Source: Plasmodiophora brassicae (Eukaryota; Endomyxa; Phytomyxea; Plasmodiophorida; Plasmodiophoridae). Taken from it: a stretch of 64,000 nucleotides of DNA. The position numbers and the translations under genes were made by a program. Where the stretch lies: assembly GCA_039704465.1 (NCBI GenBank), contig JASFAU010000010.1, positions 1-64,000 on the forward strand. Direction: 5' to 3'. Positions 43,482-54,909 of the stretch are shown here, one piece after another; position 1 is the stretch's first letter, and every line of letters begins with the position of its first letter. Below the pieces are notes generated by a model. That model did not search any database, had not been told where the DNA came from, and worked only from the letters and a program-made list of their open reading frames with translations.

Positions 43482-44164
43482 CGCGTATGCGGCAGGAAGT
43501 CCGCGACGGCTTCCGCACGGCCACGGCGCCCACGCGCTCTTGCAGACGCACGGTCCAGGATGGGGATCCGTGCGCTGTGTAGAGCACCGTTCAGCTTCGG
43601 CATCTCCAATGAACTGGCAATCTAATTCCGAGTCTTTATGAACGAACTGCTTACTTTGTGTGTTCGCCTTGGTACTCGATAGGCTTCGGCCAATTGCTCC
43701 AAATCACAGCGGGTTCGATCATCCAGCCTGGAGAGTTGGGGCACCGGCTTTCCCTTTCAGGTGCGCGAACCTGGAGGTGCGGTCACCCAGTCACGGGAAC
43801 CTGCAGGTGCGCGCACCTCCAGGTTCGCCAGGGCTCGCGTGAAGCTGGCTCTCGTACGTCACAGAGTCCCGGATTATTAATTTTCAATTTAATTGGCGAA
43901 CGTGGACGTGCGCGCACCTGGAGGTTCCTGTGACTGGGTGGCCGCACCTCCAGGTTCGCGCACCTGAAAGGGAAAGCCGCACCGCACAGCCTTCCCGGTT
44001 TGCCAGGTGCGCGAACCTGGTGGGTACAGTCACAGGAACCTGGGCATGGAGCTGGTGTGCGCACCTGGAGGTTCCTGTGACTGGGTGGGCGCACCTCCAG
44101 GTTCGCGCACATGAAGGGGAACGTCGCAGTCGTCCATTAATTAGGGGTTGGCCTACCTCTCCAT
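43482..44164. other. Divergent intergenic region containing inverted repeats
   Basis: This is 683 bp between PUS3 (minus) and the 7TM gene (plus). Its right half is filled by the repeat cluster 43747-44122. No gene is seen. Confidence 0.6.
43747..44122. repeat. Cluster of 70-bp inverted/direct repeats (MITE-like)
   Basis: A unit of about 69 bp from CTTTCCCTTTCAGG to GTGCGCGCAC at about 43751-43819 returns as its reverse complement at about 43908-43976 with three mismatches. A third partial copy in the latter orientation lies at about 44057-44122. Inside each unit the words AACCTGGAGGTGCG and CGCACCTCCAGGTT are mutually inverted, so the unit can fold on itself. An AT-rich spacer (ATTATTAATTTTCAA) lies between the arms. 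No transposase is present. Confidence 0.85.
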
Positions 44165-45626
44165 ATGGGATTACCGGCCCGGTCCCTCTCAGCCTTCATC
44201 GTCGTCGTCATCTGCGCCGTCGCTAAATCTGTACTGATTGTCCACAACGGCAACGGCACCATTGCATTTACTATACTCTCTGCACATTTCGCCGCTGCTA
44301 ATAGTTCATTCTCGGTCACCGCTCCGCCTCATTTCGTCTCGGCTGCCGACCAGATCGCCAACACATTTCCTGACACAGTCGCGAATCACATCGTCTTTGT
44401 AGACAACTCGGTCAGTCTCGGTTTTGTCAAGCTTGCCCAAGCCTGTCAAGCCGTACACTGTGCCGGCATCGTATCCGCCGGTAAGTTCCGCATTAGTGAG
44501 TTCGCAAGGTCTACTGTATGATTCGCTACTAGATGCCACATACGTACTAACCAATTACCAATTGTCATGGAGCTATCGCCAACACACGACACCGTTTACA
44601 AACGTCCCCATCGTCGGCATCGCCCCCACAGTAATACCGCGTTTGCAAGGTTGCATGGCCTCGGATCCGACAACGACGATTACGATTACGTCTGATTCTG
44701 CACATCCGTTCTCCGCCTTCCTTCTTTTACCGTTCGTCAACGTTGCGTATACGGCAGCGTTCCTGATCAACATTGCTTTGTTCCTGTACGCGCTCAACTT
44801 GCTGATCGCGTTTCTGGTCGATGGACGTGGACGGTTGCGGCGAATGCCGGTGCTGGCAGGGATCGTGCTCGTTGTCCAGATCGTGGCATCGGCGGTTCGC
44901 GCCATGAATTTCTACGATAATGCATTTGCTAAGGGGCAAACTTTCCCGTACTTCTGGTGGCGAACCGGCCAGACAGTCTACATCGGCCTGCATTACCTGA
45001 CGACGGCGACACTGGCGATTGTAATGTACCAGACGTACATGGCGTCGAGGACGGGGGCGAAGATGGGAAACTGCAGGAAATACGCCTTCTCCATCTGCAT
45101 CATTTCGATCTATGCAGCATCGGGATACGATTTCGTATCGACAATCATCAGTGCGTACACCGAGATTGAAGACCGGACCATGGCGGCAGGAGAGGTGCTC
45201 TACATTGTACTGGCATTGCCGATCCTGATCACATTCATCGTGTACGGCAGTCGTGTGTCTGCCCTGCTGACGTCGAACGCGTCCAAATTCGGTCAAGACG
45301 CTTTGATGAAACGCAGACTACGGTTCGCCAGGCGCACATTGGCATCAGGCGTGGTCGGGATCGCTATGACAGCCATTATTATCGTCGACGCTTTCGTTTA
45401 CATATTGTACCCATCTGCTAACCTAATTGGAAGTTATTCGACTTGCATCGGGTTCAACCTGATGACACTCGACGACTTCCTGTACGTAGCAGCGTTCAAT
45501 GCCCCACAGAACGATTCCCTCAACATGGTCGACGTCATCTGGCGGCATTGTCGACATTGCTGTGGTTCTCCAAACCTCCGTGCAGTCGTACCTGTCACGT
45601 CGTCACCAAACCCGCAGAAAGCATGA
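44165..45626 (+). CDS. Seven-TM receptor-like protein with signal peptide and ectodomain
   Basis: Two exons (44165-44480, 44533-45626) with a 52-nt GTAAGT intron encode 469 aa. It starts with a signal peptide (LSAFIVVVICAVAKSV). An ectodomain of about 150 residues follows, with Asn-Gly-Thr sites and a PA-domain-like feel (HIVFVDNSVSLGFVKLAQ, HCAGIVSA, VPIVGIAP). Seven hydrophobic segments run from FLLLPFVNVAYTAAFLINIA to about VYILYPSANLIGSYS, and then a short tail. Topology matches GPCR-like or TMEM-type receptors with an N-terminal PA-like domain. The exact family is not identified. Confidence 0.78.
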
Positions 45627-45918
45627 AACTTGTTCTTCATACAGTACAATAAACCAATGCGTGCCAAGATAAGGGTTAAGCGCTGAACGGCGTCAGTTTC
45701 GATCAGGAATAACGTACCGAAGGTTCACTTGGGGACGCTTGCGCCGGGACTCACGCGGCGCCTTCGGATCGCCTGTAGGGCCTGGGCTTCCGCCAGCGCC
45801 GCTGCAGAGGTGCGCGTCAGCGTCGCCAGGGCGCCGCAGCACCTGTCTCTGGGGTATTCGGGGGTCGTCGGGTTCTCGTGGCTCGTACTGGTCTTGACCA
45901 TGAGGGCGGTCGGTCAAT
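45627..45918. other. Spacer between the 7TM gene and the duplicated block
   Basis: No gene is recognised. It joins the duplicated sequence at 45919. Confidence 0.4.
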
Positions 45919-46311
45919 CCGTAGCCTTGATACGTTGACGCTAGGGATTCAGCCTGAGGAACATCTTCAACCGGCAGCGCCAACTTTCTGCTCCGGAGAC
46001 GCGGCTACCCCGGCTCCACGTCAATCTAACGCTTCACAAGAACGAACGGCCGTGTCCCACACGAAATATACACGGCGCACTGGATTGCAACCGACCTGGC
46101 AGCCTCCCTCGCGACCATCCTGGGGCGCATCCCCACACTGTACGTGCTACGTGACGCAACGGAACGATGGCCAGCATCACGGACGTCGAGGCCGATGATA
46201 TTCTGTGGTCGGCCGACGAGACAGCAATGCGCCCACCTGCCGCTCGCTCATTCTGGAGATAACGGCCAACGAGCACGTCTGCCTGGTCTTGACATTCATT
46301 TGGTGCCACAA

Positions 46312-47103
46312 TTATGTACCGGCAAGCGCAAACCGCTCGACGTAAGGTCTAAGATGCTGGTTGGCCTTGGCTCGGTATAAACCCAGGAGCATGTCCAGAG
46401 CCACCTGCCGCAGGTCACCATGCGTCTCGCCCGTTTTACCGCCCTTGGCGGCCGGTGCAGGACGAGTGACCTGCCGACTATCGCGTTAAAGGACCGGCGG
46501 CGGAACGCAGGGGACGAAGCATACCAATAGGACGCCATACAACGCTCGAGCGTTATCATCAGGGTTCAGCTCAATAGCGGCCGCGTAATACCGTCGGGCG
46601 ACATCCCGCGATTTGGCATCGTTGGCGGATGTCAGGCAAAGTTCCGCATAGGTGCAGTAGGCATCATAGGACGCGGGCTGTAAAAGGAGGACCTCCTCCT
46701 GGGCGAAGCGCGCGTACGAATACTGCCGCATGCGAACGTACATGTCAACCAGCTCCTGCCACGAGTGCACGTCTGACGGCACGTAATCGAGCAGGTTAAG
46801 AAGATGCTGTAGAGCACGTGCCCAGTCCCCCTTCGCCTTATAGATCGAAATCATCGCCTTTCGTGTAGGCAGATCGACTGGGTCCTGCTGCAGCAACGAT
46901 TGCAGGTCGTCCACCGCCTCATCGAACCGACCCGATGCCGATTGCACCATTGCCGCCAGGCGATGAACGCGCCGACTGCCCGGGAATCGATCCGACAGCG
47001 CCTTCAGACACGCGGACGCTGTCGATAGGCGCCCCGCATCCAATGATGCCAGTAGGCGGGCCTGCAGCGCATCCCAAACGTCGTCAGCAGGCAACGACGC
47101 CAT
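46312..47103 (-). CDS. EMC2: ER membrane complex subunit 2
   Basis: Two exons (47103-46525, 46470-46312) over a 54-nt intron encode 245 aa. TPR-like helices follow the EMC2 (TTC35) pattern in order: FPGSRRVHRLAAMV, GRFDEAVDDLQSLLQQDP, TRKAMISIYKAKGDW, WQELVDMYVRMRQYSYARFA, YAELCLTSA and ARRYYAAAIELNPDDNARAL. The start is the ATG of MASLPADDVW. EMC2 is a cytosolic scaffold of the ER membrane protein insertase. In the ancestral layout it would have sat divergent to VPS18, about 380 bp away. Confidence 0.93.
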
Positions 47104-47482
47104 GACCGTGCCGACGATCACGTTTTGCCGTGAACGCCGACGTGGCCGGGGTGGTACGGCACCATCAACCGTGCAACAACCTTTTATCGAGCAGTACGTG
47201 CGTCTTTGCCTGATCAGGCCTCTGATCATGTCGCAGACGACGACGACGACGACTTGTTGTGGTAGCGGGCACGCTGTCTCGGAGCATAACCGACGTTAGT
47301 TGGCGTCTCCGGAACGCCAACAACGGTGCCAGATGCCACGCACGCGCCGAGCGATACCATCTCCCGCGTAAACGTTGGTTGCCGTTGCGTCGCGACGACC
47401 TTGATAACTTCCGCGTCGCGTTCCCGTTGCTGTCGACGAAGCAAACTCCGTGGCGTTCAAGTATTCCCACTGGTGGTTGCCG

Positions 47483-47785
47483 ATGCTGCTCGAGCGATGG
47501 GACGCCGACCTGACCTCGGGTCACTACGGTGGCATGGCTGAACGACAGCGGCATCTCTTGTCGACTGCCGCCTGCTGCCGCTGCCCGACGCCACCGACGG
47601 GGACGGCGAGGGCGACGCGCCCGTCGGCCTGTGTGTCACCCAGTTCCACTTCCTGCTGCTGTACCGAAATCGCCTGGTGGCGTATAATCAACTGACCGGG
47701 TCCACTGTGTACGATATCAGGACGCCTGACAGCGCCGGGCCCATGCGCGGCATTCAGCGGGACGTCCACCTTTGCTCCGTGTTTC
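47483..47785 (+). pseudogene. VPS18: Truncated VPS18 5' fragment
   Basis: It begins with the same first codons as the intact gene (MLLERWDADLTSG), then skips about 1 kb to the exon 5 stretch around VAWLNDSG. It has another small deletion of about 33 bp, and stops at the edge of the inverted repeat. The part VGLCVTQFHFLLLYRNRLVAY is preserved. No RING or helical part is present, so it cannot make VPS18. Confidence 0.9.
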
Positions 47786-48536
47786 GCCCACTATGTACCG
47801 TAAAATTACCTCGGACACCGATCAGCGTCCTGCGGCGAGCGCCGATGGTATCGTTATCGAACACAGTTCGGGAGATCGAGTCTAAGGTCATCAGCACTGG
47901 ACACATCTCGTGGTCCGATTACCGAGAACTTTTAACGCCGATTGCGAAGAAGAAGTGCAGCTTTGCCCACATGCACGCCAGACCTAAGCCACTACGCGTC
48001 CGCTGTTGTCGATACCATTCTCGTCAACATGCAGATCGACGCGATAGAGGGCGACAAGCTCGATGATCTACAATTAGAAACAATTTCTAATTCCGCTCAA
48101 CAGCTCCATCAAGAATGCCCACGATTTTGTCTTGGACGCATGCATGAGCAGCGACAGGCCGAGCACTGCAAGACGGGAATCGGGTTGGCGGCTCACTTCA
48201 AGCAAGGACTGAATGCATCTAGCAATCACATAGAATTGTAGATCATCGAGCTTGTCGTCCTCTATCGCGTCGATCTGCTTGTTCACGAGAATGGTATCGA
48301 CAACAGCGGACGCGTAGTGGCTTAGGTCTGGCGTGCATGTGGGCAAAGCTGCACTTCTTCTTCGCAATCGGCGTTAAAAGTTCTCGGTAATCGGACCACG
48401 AGATGTGTCCAGTGCTGATGACCTTAGACTCGATCTCCCGAACTGTGTTCGATAACGATACCATCGACGCTCGCCGCAGGACGCTGATCCGACAGAATGC
48501 CGGTGTCCGAGGTATTCTACGGTACATAGTGGGCGA
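47785..48536. repeat. Large inverted repeat, arms about 290-303 bp
   Basis: The left arm (47785-48075) begins CGCCCACTATGTACCG, and the right arm (48234-48536) ends with its reverse complement. The arms match along their length with a few substitutions and indels around a 158-bp spacer. It separates the two copies of the EMC2/VPS18 duplication. Confidence 0.9.
48074..48480 (-). pseudogene. Captured gene fragment in the inverted repeat
   Basis: Read on the minus strand through the right arm and spacer, the sequence encodes helical protein-like text: VREIESKVISTGHISWSDY in one frame, then LSHYASAVVDTILVN and FYVIARCIQSLLEVSR in another, ending GIRNCF. The left arm encodes part of the same text on the plus strand. 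It lacks a full start and contains a frame change. The source gene is not recognised and is not elsewhere in the window. Confidence 0.5.
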
Positions 48537-48537
48537 A

Positions 48538-50584
48538 CCGTAGCCTTGATACGTCGACGCCAGGGATTCAGCCTGAGGAACATCTTCACCCGGCAAGCGC
48601 TAACTTCCTGCTCCGGAGACGCGCCTACCCCGGCTCCACGTCAATCTAACGCTTCACAAGAACGAACGGCCGTGTCCCACACGAAATATATACGGCGCAC
48701 TGGATTACAACCGACCTGGCAGCCTTCCTCGCGACCATCCTGGGGCGAATCCCCACACCGTACGTGCTACGTGACGCAATGGAACGATGGCCAGCATCAC
48801 GGACGTCGAGCCCGATGATATTCTGTGGTCGGCCGACGAGACATCAATGCGCCCACCTGCCGCTCGCTCATGCTGGGAATAACGGCCAACGAGCACGTTT
48901 GCCTGGCCTTGACATTCATTTGGTGCTACAATTATGTACCGGCGATGGCCGGGGTGGTACGGCACCATCAACTGTGCAACAACCTCACATCGAGCAGGGC
49001 CTCTGATCATGTCGCAGACGACGACGACGACGACGATTTGTTGTGGTAGAGGGCACGCTGTCTCGGAGCATAACCGACGTTAGTTGGCGTCTCAGGAACG
49101 TCAACAACGGCGCCAGATGCTGCGCACGCGACGAGCAATACCATCCCCCGCGTAAACGTTGGTTGCCGTTGCGTCGCGAACGACCTTGATGACTTCCGCG
49201 TCGCGTTTGCCGTCGCTGTCGACGAAGCAAACTCCGTGGCGTTTAAGTACTCCCGGGGGTGGCTGCCGATGCTGCTCGAGCGATGGGACGCCGACCTGAC
49301 GTCGGGTCAGTCGCCCCGGTCCGCTCTCACGACGCCGTCGGGACGCCGCTCGTCGGTCACATCCGATACGTTGCCGTCCGGCGACGACCAGGTCCGTTCG
49401 CTTCGGGAGCGTCCCAGCATCGCCCGGTGCTGACCCTTTTGCACAGGATGCCCCGATATTCTCGCTGGACCGGCTGAAATGGCAGCCTGCCAAGGCCGAA
49501 GGCGATGTCGTCTCGCTGGCAACCACGGGCAATACCTTGACCTTGCTGACGACCTGTCGCCTGCTCATATCCTGGGACCTGGCTACCGACACCCATAATG
49601 TCGCATCCGGACCGTGCTGTCTTGATTGATGACCAGGCATCTGACGTTGCCACGATGTTTGCACAGGTGATCGTTATCAGTAGGCGTCCGGACCTGCACG
49701 TGCGACATGTTTGGGCGACCTGGCACGCCTGCCCGTCGAAGCACGCCCTGATCAGTGCCGCCGGCGGCCTGCTGCTGTACGCGAACGACGCCCTGAAGAA
49801 GGCTGTACCGTTGAAACCGAATGCCCAGATCACAGCCGCTGCATGGACCTACTCGTCACGATTGTAACCATCGCGCGGTCCCGACACCATCTCGTGTGAT
49901 GTGTAACTCGCCCACACTTGTGTGCAGCGCCGACCTTGTGCTACTCGCATCCGACAATGGCGTGATCCTGGCGGCCGATCTGGCGTCGAGGGACAGGGCC
50001 GTTCGAAGGCTGTGTCAGCTGCCGGAGACCTCGCCCATCTGTACCGTATCCACTCGCGTTGTCTCCTTCTGCCTGCTTACATGGGCTTAACGTCGTCGTA
50101 GGCGCGATTGAGATGGAGGTGTCTCTGCAGCAGGATGGGTCGGACCACTTCCTTGTCATGTGTGCAACACGGACGCGCCTGTACACGTTTGCTGGCGGCG
50201 TGACGCTTGACGCGGCGCTGTCGGGGGAGCCGACCTTCATCGAGCTCCATGGGCAGGCTGCCGTGCAGACGTCGTTGCAATTCTACCGGGAGGACGGGCG
50301 TACTCGGACCGTGGCATGGCTGAACGATAGCGGTATCTATCATGGCAGGCTGCAAGACTCTGCCCTGGTCGATTGTCGTTTGCTGCCGCTGCCCGACGCC
50401 ACCGACGGGGACGGCGACGGCGACGCGCCTGTCGGCCTGTGTGTCACACAGTTCCACTTCCTGCTGCTGTACCGAAATCGCCTGGTGGCGTATAATCAAC
50501 TGACCGGGGCCACCGTATACGACGGCAGGACGCCTGACAGCGCCGGGCCCATGCGCGGCATTCAGCGGGACGTCCACCTTCGTT
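48538..50584. repeat. Segmental duplication, copy 2 (VPS18 kept, EMC2 deleted)
   Basis: Copy 2 joins the EMC2 3' flank (ending GTACCGGC at 48943) directly to the promoter-side word TGGCCGGGGTGG (48946). The EMC2 coding region present in copy 1 (46324-47142) is missing, while VPS18 continues intact. Confidence 0.9.
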
Positions 50585-52607
50585 CCGTCTTTGTGTACTC
50601 GGCAACGGCCATCTGCGAAGTCGTGATTGAGCGCGAGGACCGCGATATCTGGCGAGTCTACCTGGAGAGGCAGGAATTCGCAGAGGTGGGGGTTGCACGT
50701 GCCGTGTTTCTCGCTCGTGTTTGCTGACCGGCTCGCGTAGGCCCTGGAATTCTGTTCGACGCAAGCGCAACGGTACAGCGTGCTGAACGCGCACGGGGAC
50801 CACCTGTTCGAACAGGGGCTCTACAAGCCGGCGGCCGCGATCTTCTCCCAGTCGGACCGGTCGTTCGAGAGCGTCGCGCTGCTGTTTCTTGGCGAGGAGA
50901 AGGCTCGCGATGCGCTCAAGGACTTCCTGCGCCGTCGCCTGGAAGGGTTCGCTCGACGCAGTGCTGGACTGATCCAAGGGCCTGACTGCCAACCTACCTA
51001 GGGTACCTGAATCGGCGCTGACGCAAAGGACGATGATCTGTACGTGGCTGACCGAAATGTACCTGGACGCCCTGAACCAGCAGCGTGATGCGCTTGTCGA
51101 CGACGTCTACGAGGACCTGTGCAGCGAGTTCGTCGACTTTCTGTCCGTGTACCGGAACGATCTGGACCGGCAGACGACGTTTGAGCTCATTTCGAGCCAT
51201 GGCCGTACTGCCGACCTGCTGCAGTACGCGGAGATCGTTGGCGACCACGACTGGGTGCTGCGGTACACGCTCGAGCAGGGCCGGTACCTGGATGCGGTGC
51301 AGCTGATCCGGTCGCTGAACGTCGCCGACTCCATCCTCCCGCTGGTGTACCAGCTGGCGCCGCAGCTCGTCGAGCACGAACCGAACGCGACGATCGACGT
51401 GTTCATCGACCTGTCCGATCGGTTCGATGGCATTCGCCTGCTGCCCGCGCTGCACCGCTGCGAGGCGCCGATCGGCTCGGCCCCGGCTCTGCGGTACCTT
51501 CGTCACATTGTCGAGCATGGCAACCGGGAGCCCGTTCTGCACAACTACATGGTGTCGCTGCTCGTCCAGCTGGACGACGAGACCGACGTCCTGCAGTACC
51601 TTCGGGACCATGGCGAGGACGCCGTATTCGACCAGAAGTTCGCTCTGCGACTCTGCCATCAATACGGGCGCCTTCGTGCCTGCGTCCGACTGTACGAACT
51701 GATGGGCCTCTACCACGAGGCTGTGCGCCTGGCGCTGCACGTCGACCTGGACCTAGCCAAATCCGTGTGTAGCCGGCCGGGTATGCTCCCTGCATCGTTC
51801 TGCTGAGCAAACGTGCTCGTCGTAGGTTGCCTTCTCGTTGTCGTCGTCGTCATCGTCGTCGTTAATATCGCAAGCCGACCTGAAGACGATCTGGGTCGAC
51901 ATTGGCCGTCACGTCCTGCGCGAGCGCATGGAGCACGGGCATGACGACAAGGCGCTTCAGGAAGCGGTGGCCATCATCAAGCAGTGCAGTCCGCACATTC
52001 AAATCGAGGATGTACGTCATCGACCTGCGCCGTCGCGTCTACTGCTGACCATACGTCGCCGTTGCAGATGCTGCCGTTCTTTCCCGACGACCTTCGCATA
52101 GGCGATTTCCGGTCGGAGATGGTCGACTGCCTGTCGTCGTACACGGCCCGCTTGGCGGCGCTTCGTTCGGAATCCGACGCGCTCAGCTCTGCGGCCGCCG
52201 CCCTTCGCGATGATATCGCGCGTCTGCGTCACCGAACCGGTCGCGTCAGCGGCGATGCTGTCTGTCACCTGTGCCAGCAGTCGCTGTTCGCCGATGTCTT
52301 CATGCTGTTCCCGTGCAAGCACCAGCTGCACCAGCGATGCACCGTTGCCGAACTCTATCGCCTGCAGGCGCATCGTCGTCGGCGCCGGTCCGTCATCTTC
52401 GAATCCGACGACGAGGACGACGGTGATGACGAGGTGTTGGACGTCGACAAGGCCCCTGAGGGCGACGTCGGCACCGAGTTCGACCTACAGGGTCGCGCCA
52501 CGTCGGCGTGCGTCCTCTGCGCGGACGACATGATCGTCTCGGTGGACATCCCCCTGGTTGGCAGCGGCGATGCCGACCGCGACCAGGACGACCTATGGCA
52601 TTTGTAA
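49269..52607 (+). CDS. VPS18: VPS18 (HOPS/CORVET subunit with RING)
   Basis: Nine exons (49269-49391, 49447-49599, 49667-49863, 49928-50040, 50102-50685, 50741-50946, 51002-51764, 51826-52011, 52068-52607) encode 954 aa, close to animal VPS18. The N-terminal propeller starts DAPIFSLDRLKW and includes VTQFHFLLLYRNRLVAY. The Pep3/clathrin-repeat solenoid has RDIWRVYLERQEFAEALEF and WLTEMYLDAL. The C-terminal RING begins CHLCQQSLFADVFMLFPCKHQLH and ends CVLCADDMI..DLWHL. It tethers endosomes and vacuoles. The exon 7/8 junction could instead use 51769-51871, skipping a Ser run; the 61-nt intron is preferred on size. Confidence 0.94.
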
Positions 52608-52874
52608 ACTATCACCCGGGCTATGTGGACTACGTATGTAGGTGGAGACGACCAAGGTCTGCTGTGTATGTGGAGGACATGGAGCCTCGGCACGTACCTC
52701 TCGTGCACCCACGAATTCAGGGCAGCATGAGCAGAAGCGCACCGAGGGTGCCGACGGCATTGGTTGCCCACGAGGTCGGCATCCTGGGTGACGACGACTT
52801 GGCAGCTAACGTGCTCGACTGCCCCGGCGTCGGTGTACTCGTCACCGTGACCTGGCAAGGACAAAGTGCTCCGG

Positions 52875-54634
52875 TCAACCATTGACGCATGGCAAGACCT
52901 CAGCGGGCGGTCGACATACGGGCAGGACTGGGTTAATCATGGCCGCGTCCGGCAGCTCCCACATGAGCATCCAGTTCATGTATCCGTTTGTGGCGATGTC
53001 AGCCTGCAAGCCGTAGTCGGCGGTGACGACGTCGGGAACGGCGACCTGCAGCTGAACGGTCGCCTGGCCGGTCAGGACCGCGACCTCGCAGGACATGAGG
53101 GACGCCGGCTTGAGCACGAACAGGCTGAGCCGGAACATGAACAGACGGCAGACGTCGACCCCGTTGTCGAACGCCCACGTCGGGTCCAGGTTGTTCAGCG
53201 ACACCGTCAGCGTCTGCGACGAGGATCCCGCCGGTGCCGGGCATGCCGGCGCCGTGCCGAACCCGTCACATTCGCTGTGCAAATAGGCGGACGCCAGTGC
53301 CAGCGACGTCTGATTCGCCGCGTACCGGTAGACGACCTCCTGCGCACAGCACCCGAGCGACGACTTCAGTTGAACCAGGCCTGCATATCGGTGCGGGTGT
53401 CAGGCGCGCTGGGGCGGCCCGCCGCCATCGGGAAGACTGACCTGCGCTGCAGGTGGCATTGCAAGTGCCATGGCTGCTGTCGAGAGAGACGGCTGTCGGC
53501 ACGTGGCAGGGCAGCGCCTGCAGGGCGGCCTTCTGCTGGAACAGCTTCGTGCCACACAGCGTACCGTCGGTGTCTCGCGCACACGCCAGGTCGGCCTCCT
53601 CGATCGTCCTCTCCAGGGCGTTCTTGATCGGGGTGTACGGCGTGGGGCCCCCATTGTTCAGCCAGGCGTCCAGCGCTTGGTACTGATTGTACGACTGGGC
53701 CATCATGCCGGCAAGAATGCCACCGTAGGACTGGCATTTGTCGGTGCACATGGCCGGCGTCGGGTCGGTCGGCATTGTCGTCGTCGCGCGTCGATTGGCG
53801 CCGATCTGCGCTTGAAGCAGCGCCTGTGCTTCGTTGAACAGCGCGTCGGTGCGCTTCCCCGACATGCACCTGCGTGGGTCATGGACCGGCGGGGGGTCAG
53901 ACACGGCACACGTACGCCGGGACGGTGGCCTACCAGTTGCCCCGGTGACGAGAGCAGAACGCCGCCGACACCACCGAATAGGAGAGCAGGTCGATCACGC
54001 CATACATGTGGGCCGACATGGACGCCATCGAGCAATGTGTCTGAGGTGGGTATCCGACGGCCGCCCCGTCCGCTCCGCTGCAGAGCCCCTGCAGGACCGT
54101 GTCCGTTAGCACGACGGGCGGCGACGACGTCGTCCTGGCCGACGATGATGGGGACCAGAACGCGTCATTGCGCGCAAGGCAGTAGGCGCCGGTGGCGTCC
54201 TTGCGGCAGATCCTGCTCATGTAGGTGCCGACCAGGCCAGGCAGGCGGTCGTCGTAGAAGGCGACGTTGCCGCAGGTCGCGATCATGGCACTGGCTGTGG
54301 ACACGACCCGATCGTGGCAACTGTCGGGGCCAACGCAGAACGTGGCGTTGATGCTGGGCAGCGACGACGGGTCGCAAGCGAACATCGTGTCCTGGAACTT
54401 CAGGAAGGCCTGTTGGCAAGGCGTCCGCCTAGCTTGCAGCAGGTGTCGTCGTCGACCGGCGTATGGACCCTCGGGGCTGTCGTTGCGCGTCGCGTTTGGA
54501 TGCCAACGGTGGGCGACACGGGGACGCCACGATTGGATCAGGTGGAACAATGTGGCATCGTTGGCGGTCACGTGGTCGACCAGGACGACAGCGGCACAGC
54601 ACAGCGAGCCGACTACGACAACGACGAACCTCAT
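52875..54634 (-). CDS. Secreted Cys-rich protein, unknown family
   Basis: Three exons (54634-53934, 53869-53442, 53380-52875) over 64- and 61-nt introns encode 544 aa. It starts with a signal peptide (MRFVVVVVGSLCCAAVVL). Paired-Cys helical segments recur: PCQQAFLKFQDTMFAC, CHDRVVSTASAMIATCGN, MCTDKCQSYGGILAGMM and LGCCAQEVVYRYAANQT. N-glycosylation sites occur (NATRN, NATFC, NATC). The C-terminus is predicted to be beta-rich. There are no membrane segments after the signal, so it is likely exported. Function unknown. It is convergent with VPS18 and divergent from the next secreted gene. Confidence 0.8.
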
Positions 54635-54909
54635 CCAGTTTGCAATCGTGAAGGGTACGCCCGCGCGAAATGAATATCGGTGCCGTGGCCCACCTGCACC
54701 GGCCCCGATGTACGGTACGCTGGAACGACCCAAACGTGGGATCGCGGAGACCCTCACGTCATGCGACGCCTCACGCCTGACGTGCGTCGCGGTCAGCGCT
54801 ATTTCTGTTTCCGCCACAGTGCGACCGGTGACAGTAGCTGCGCTGTTGTTGTCCGCGTGCGCAGTTGCTCTGCGGGTCCGGGGTCCTGCCTGCTCCTGGA
54901 CGATCGACG

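Larger units (their letters stand above)
45919..47785. repeat. Segmental duplication, copy 1 (EMC2 kept, VPS18 broken)
   Basis: 45919-46323 matches 48538-48943; 47143-47525 matches 48946-49310; about 47529-47785 matches about 50318-50584. Copy 1 carries intact EMC2 and a VPS18 start that jumps from exon 1 into exon 5. Small substitutions scattered along the match show it is not an assembly duplicate. Confidence 0.9.

Noticed and set aside
43690..43730. GGGTTCGATC as a tRNA T-arm
   Set aside because: No paired stem, no A box and no cloverleaf could be drawn around it.
49598..49867. Separate small gene starting MSHPDRAVLIDD
   Set aside because: The first part is inside a 67-nt VPS18 intron, and the rest is VPS18 exon 3.
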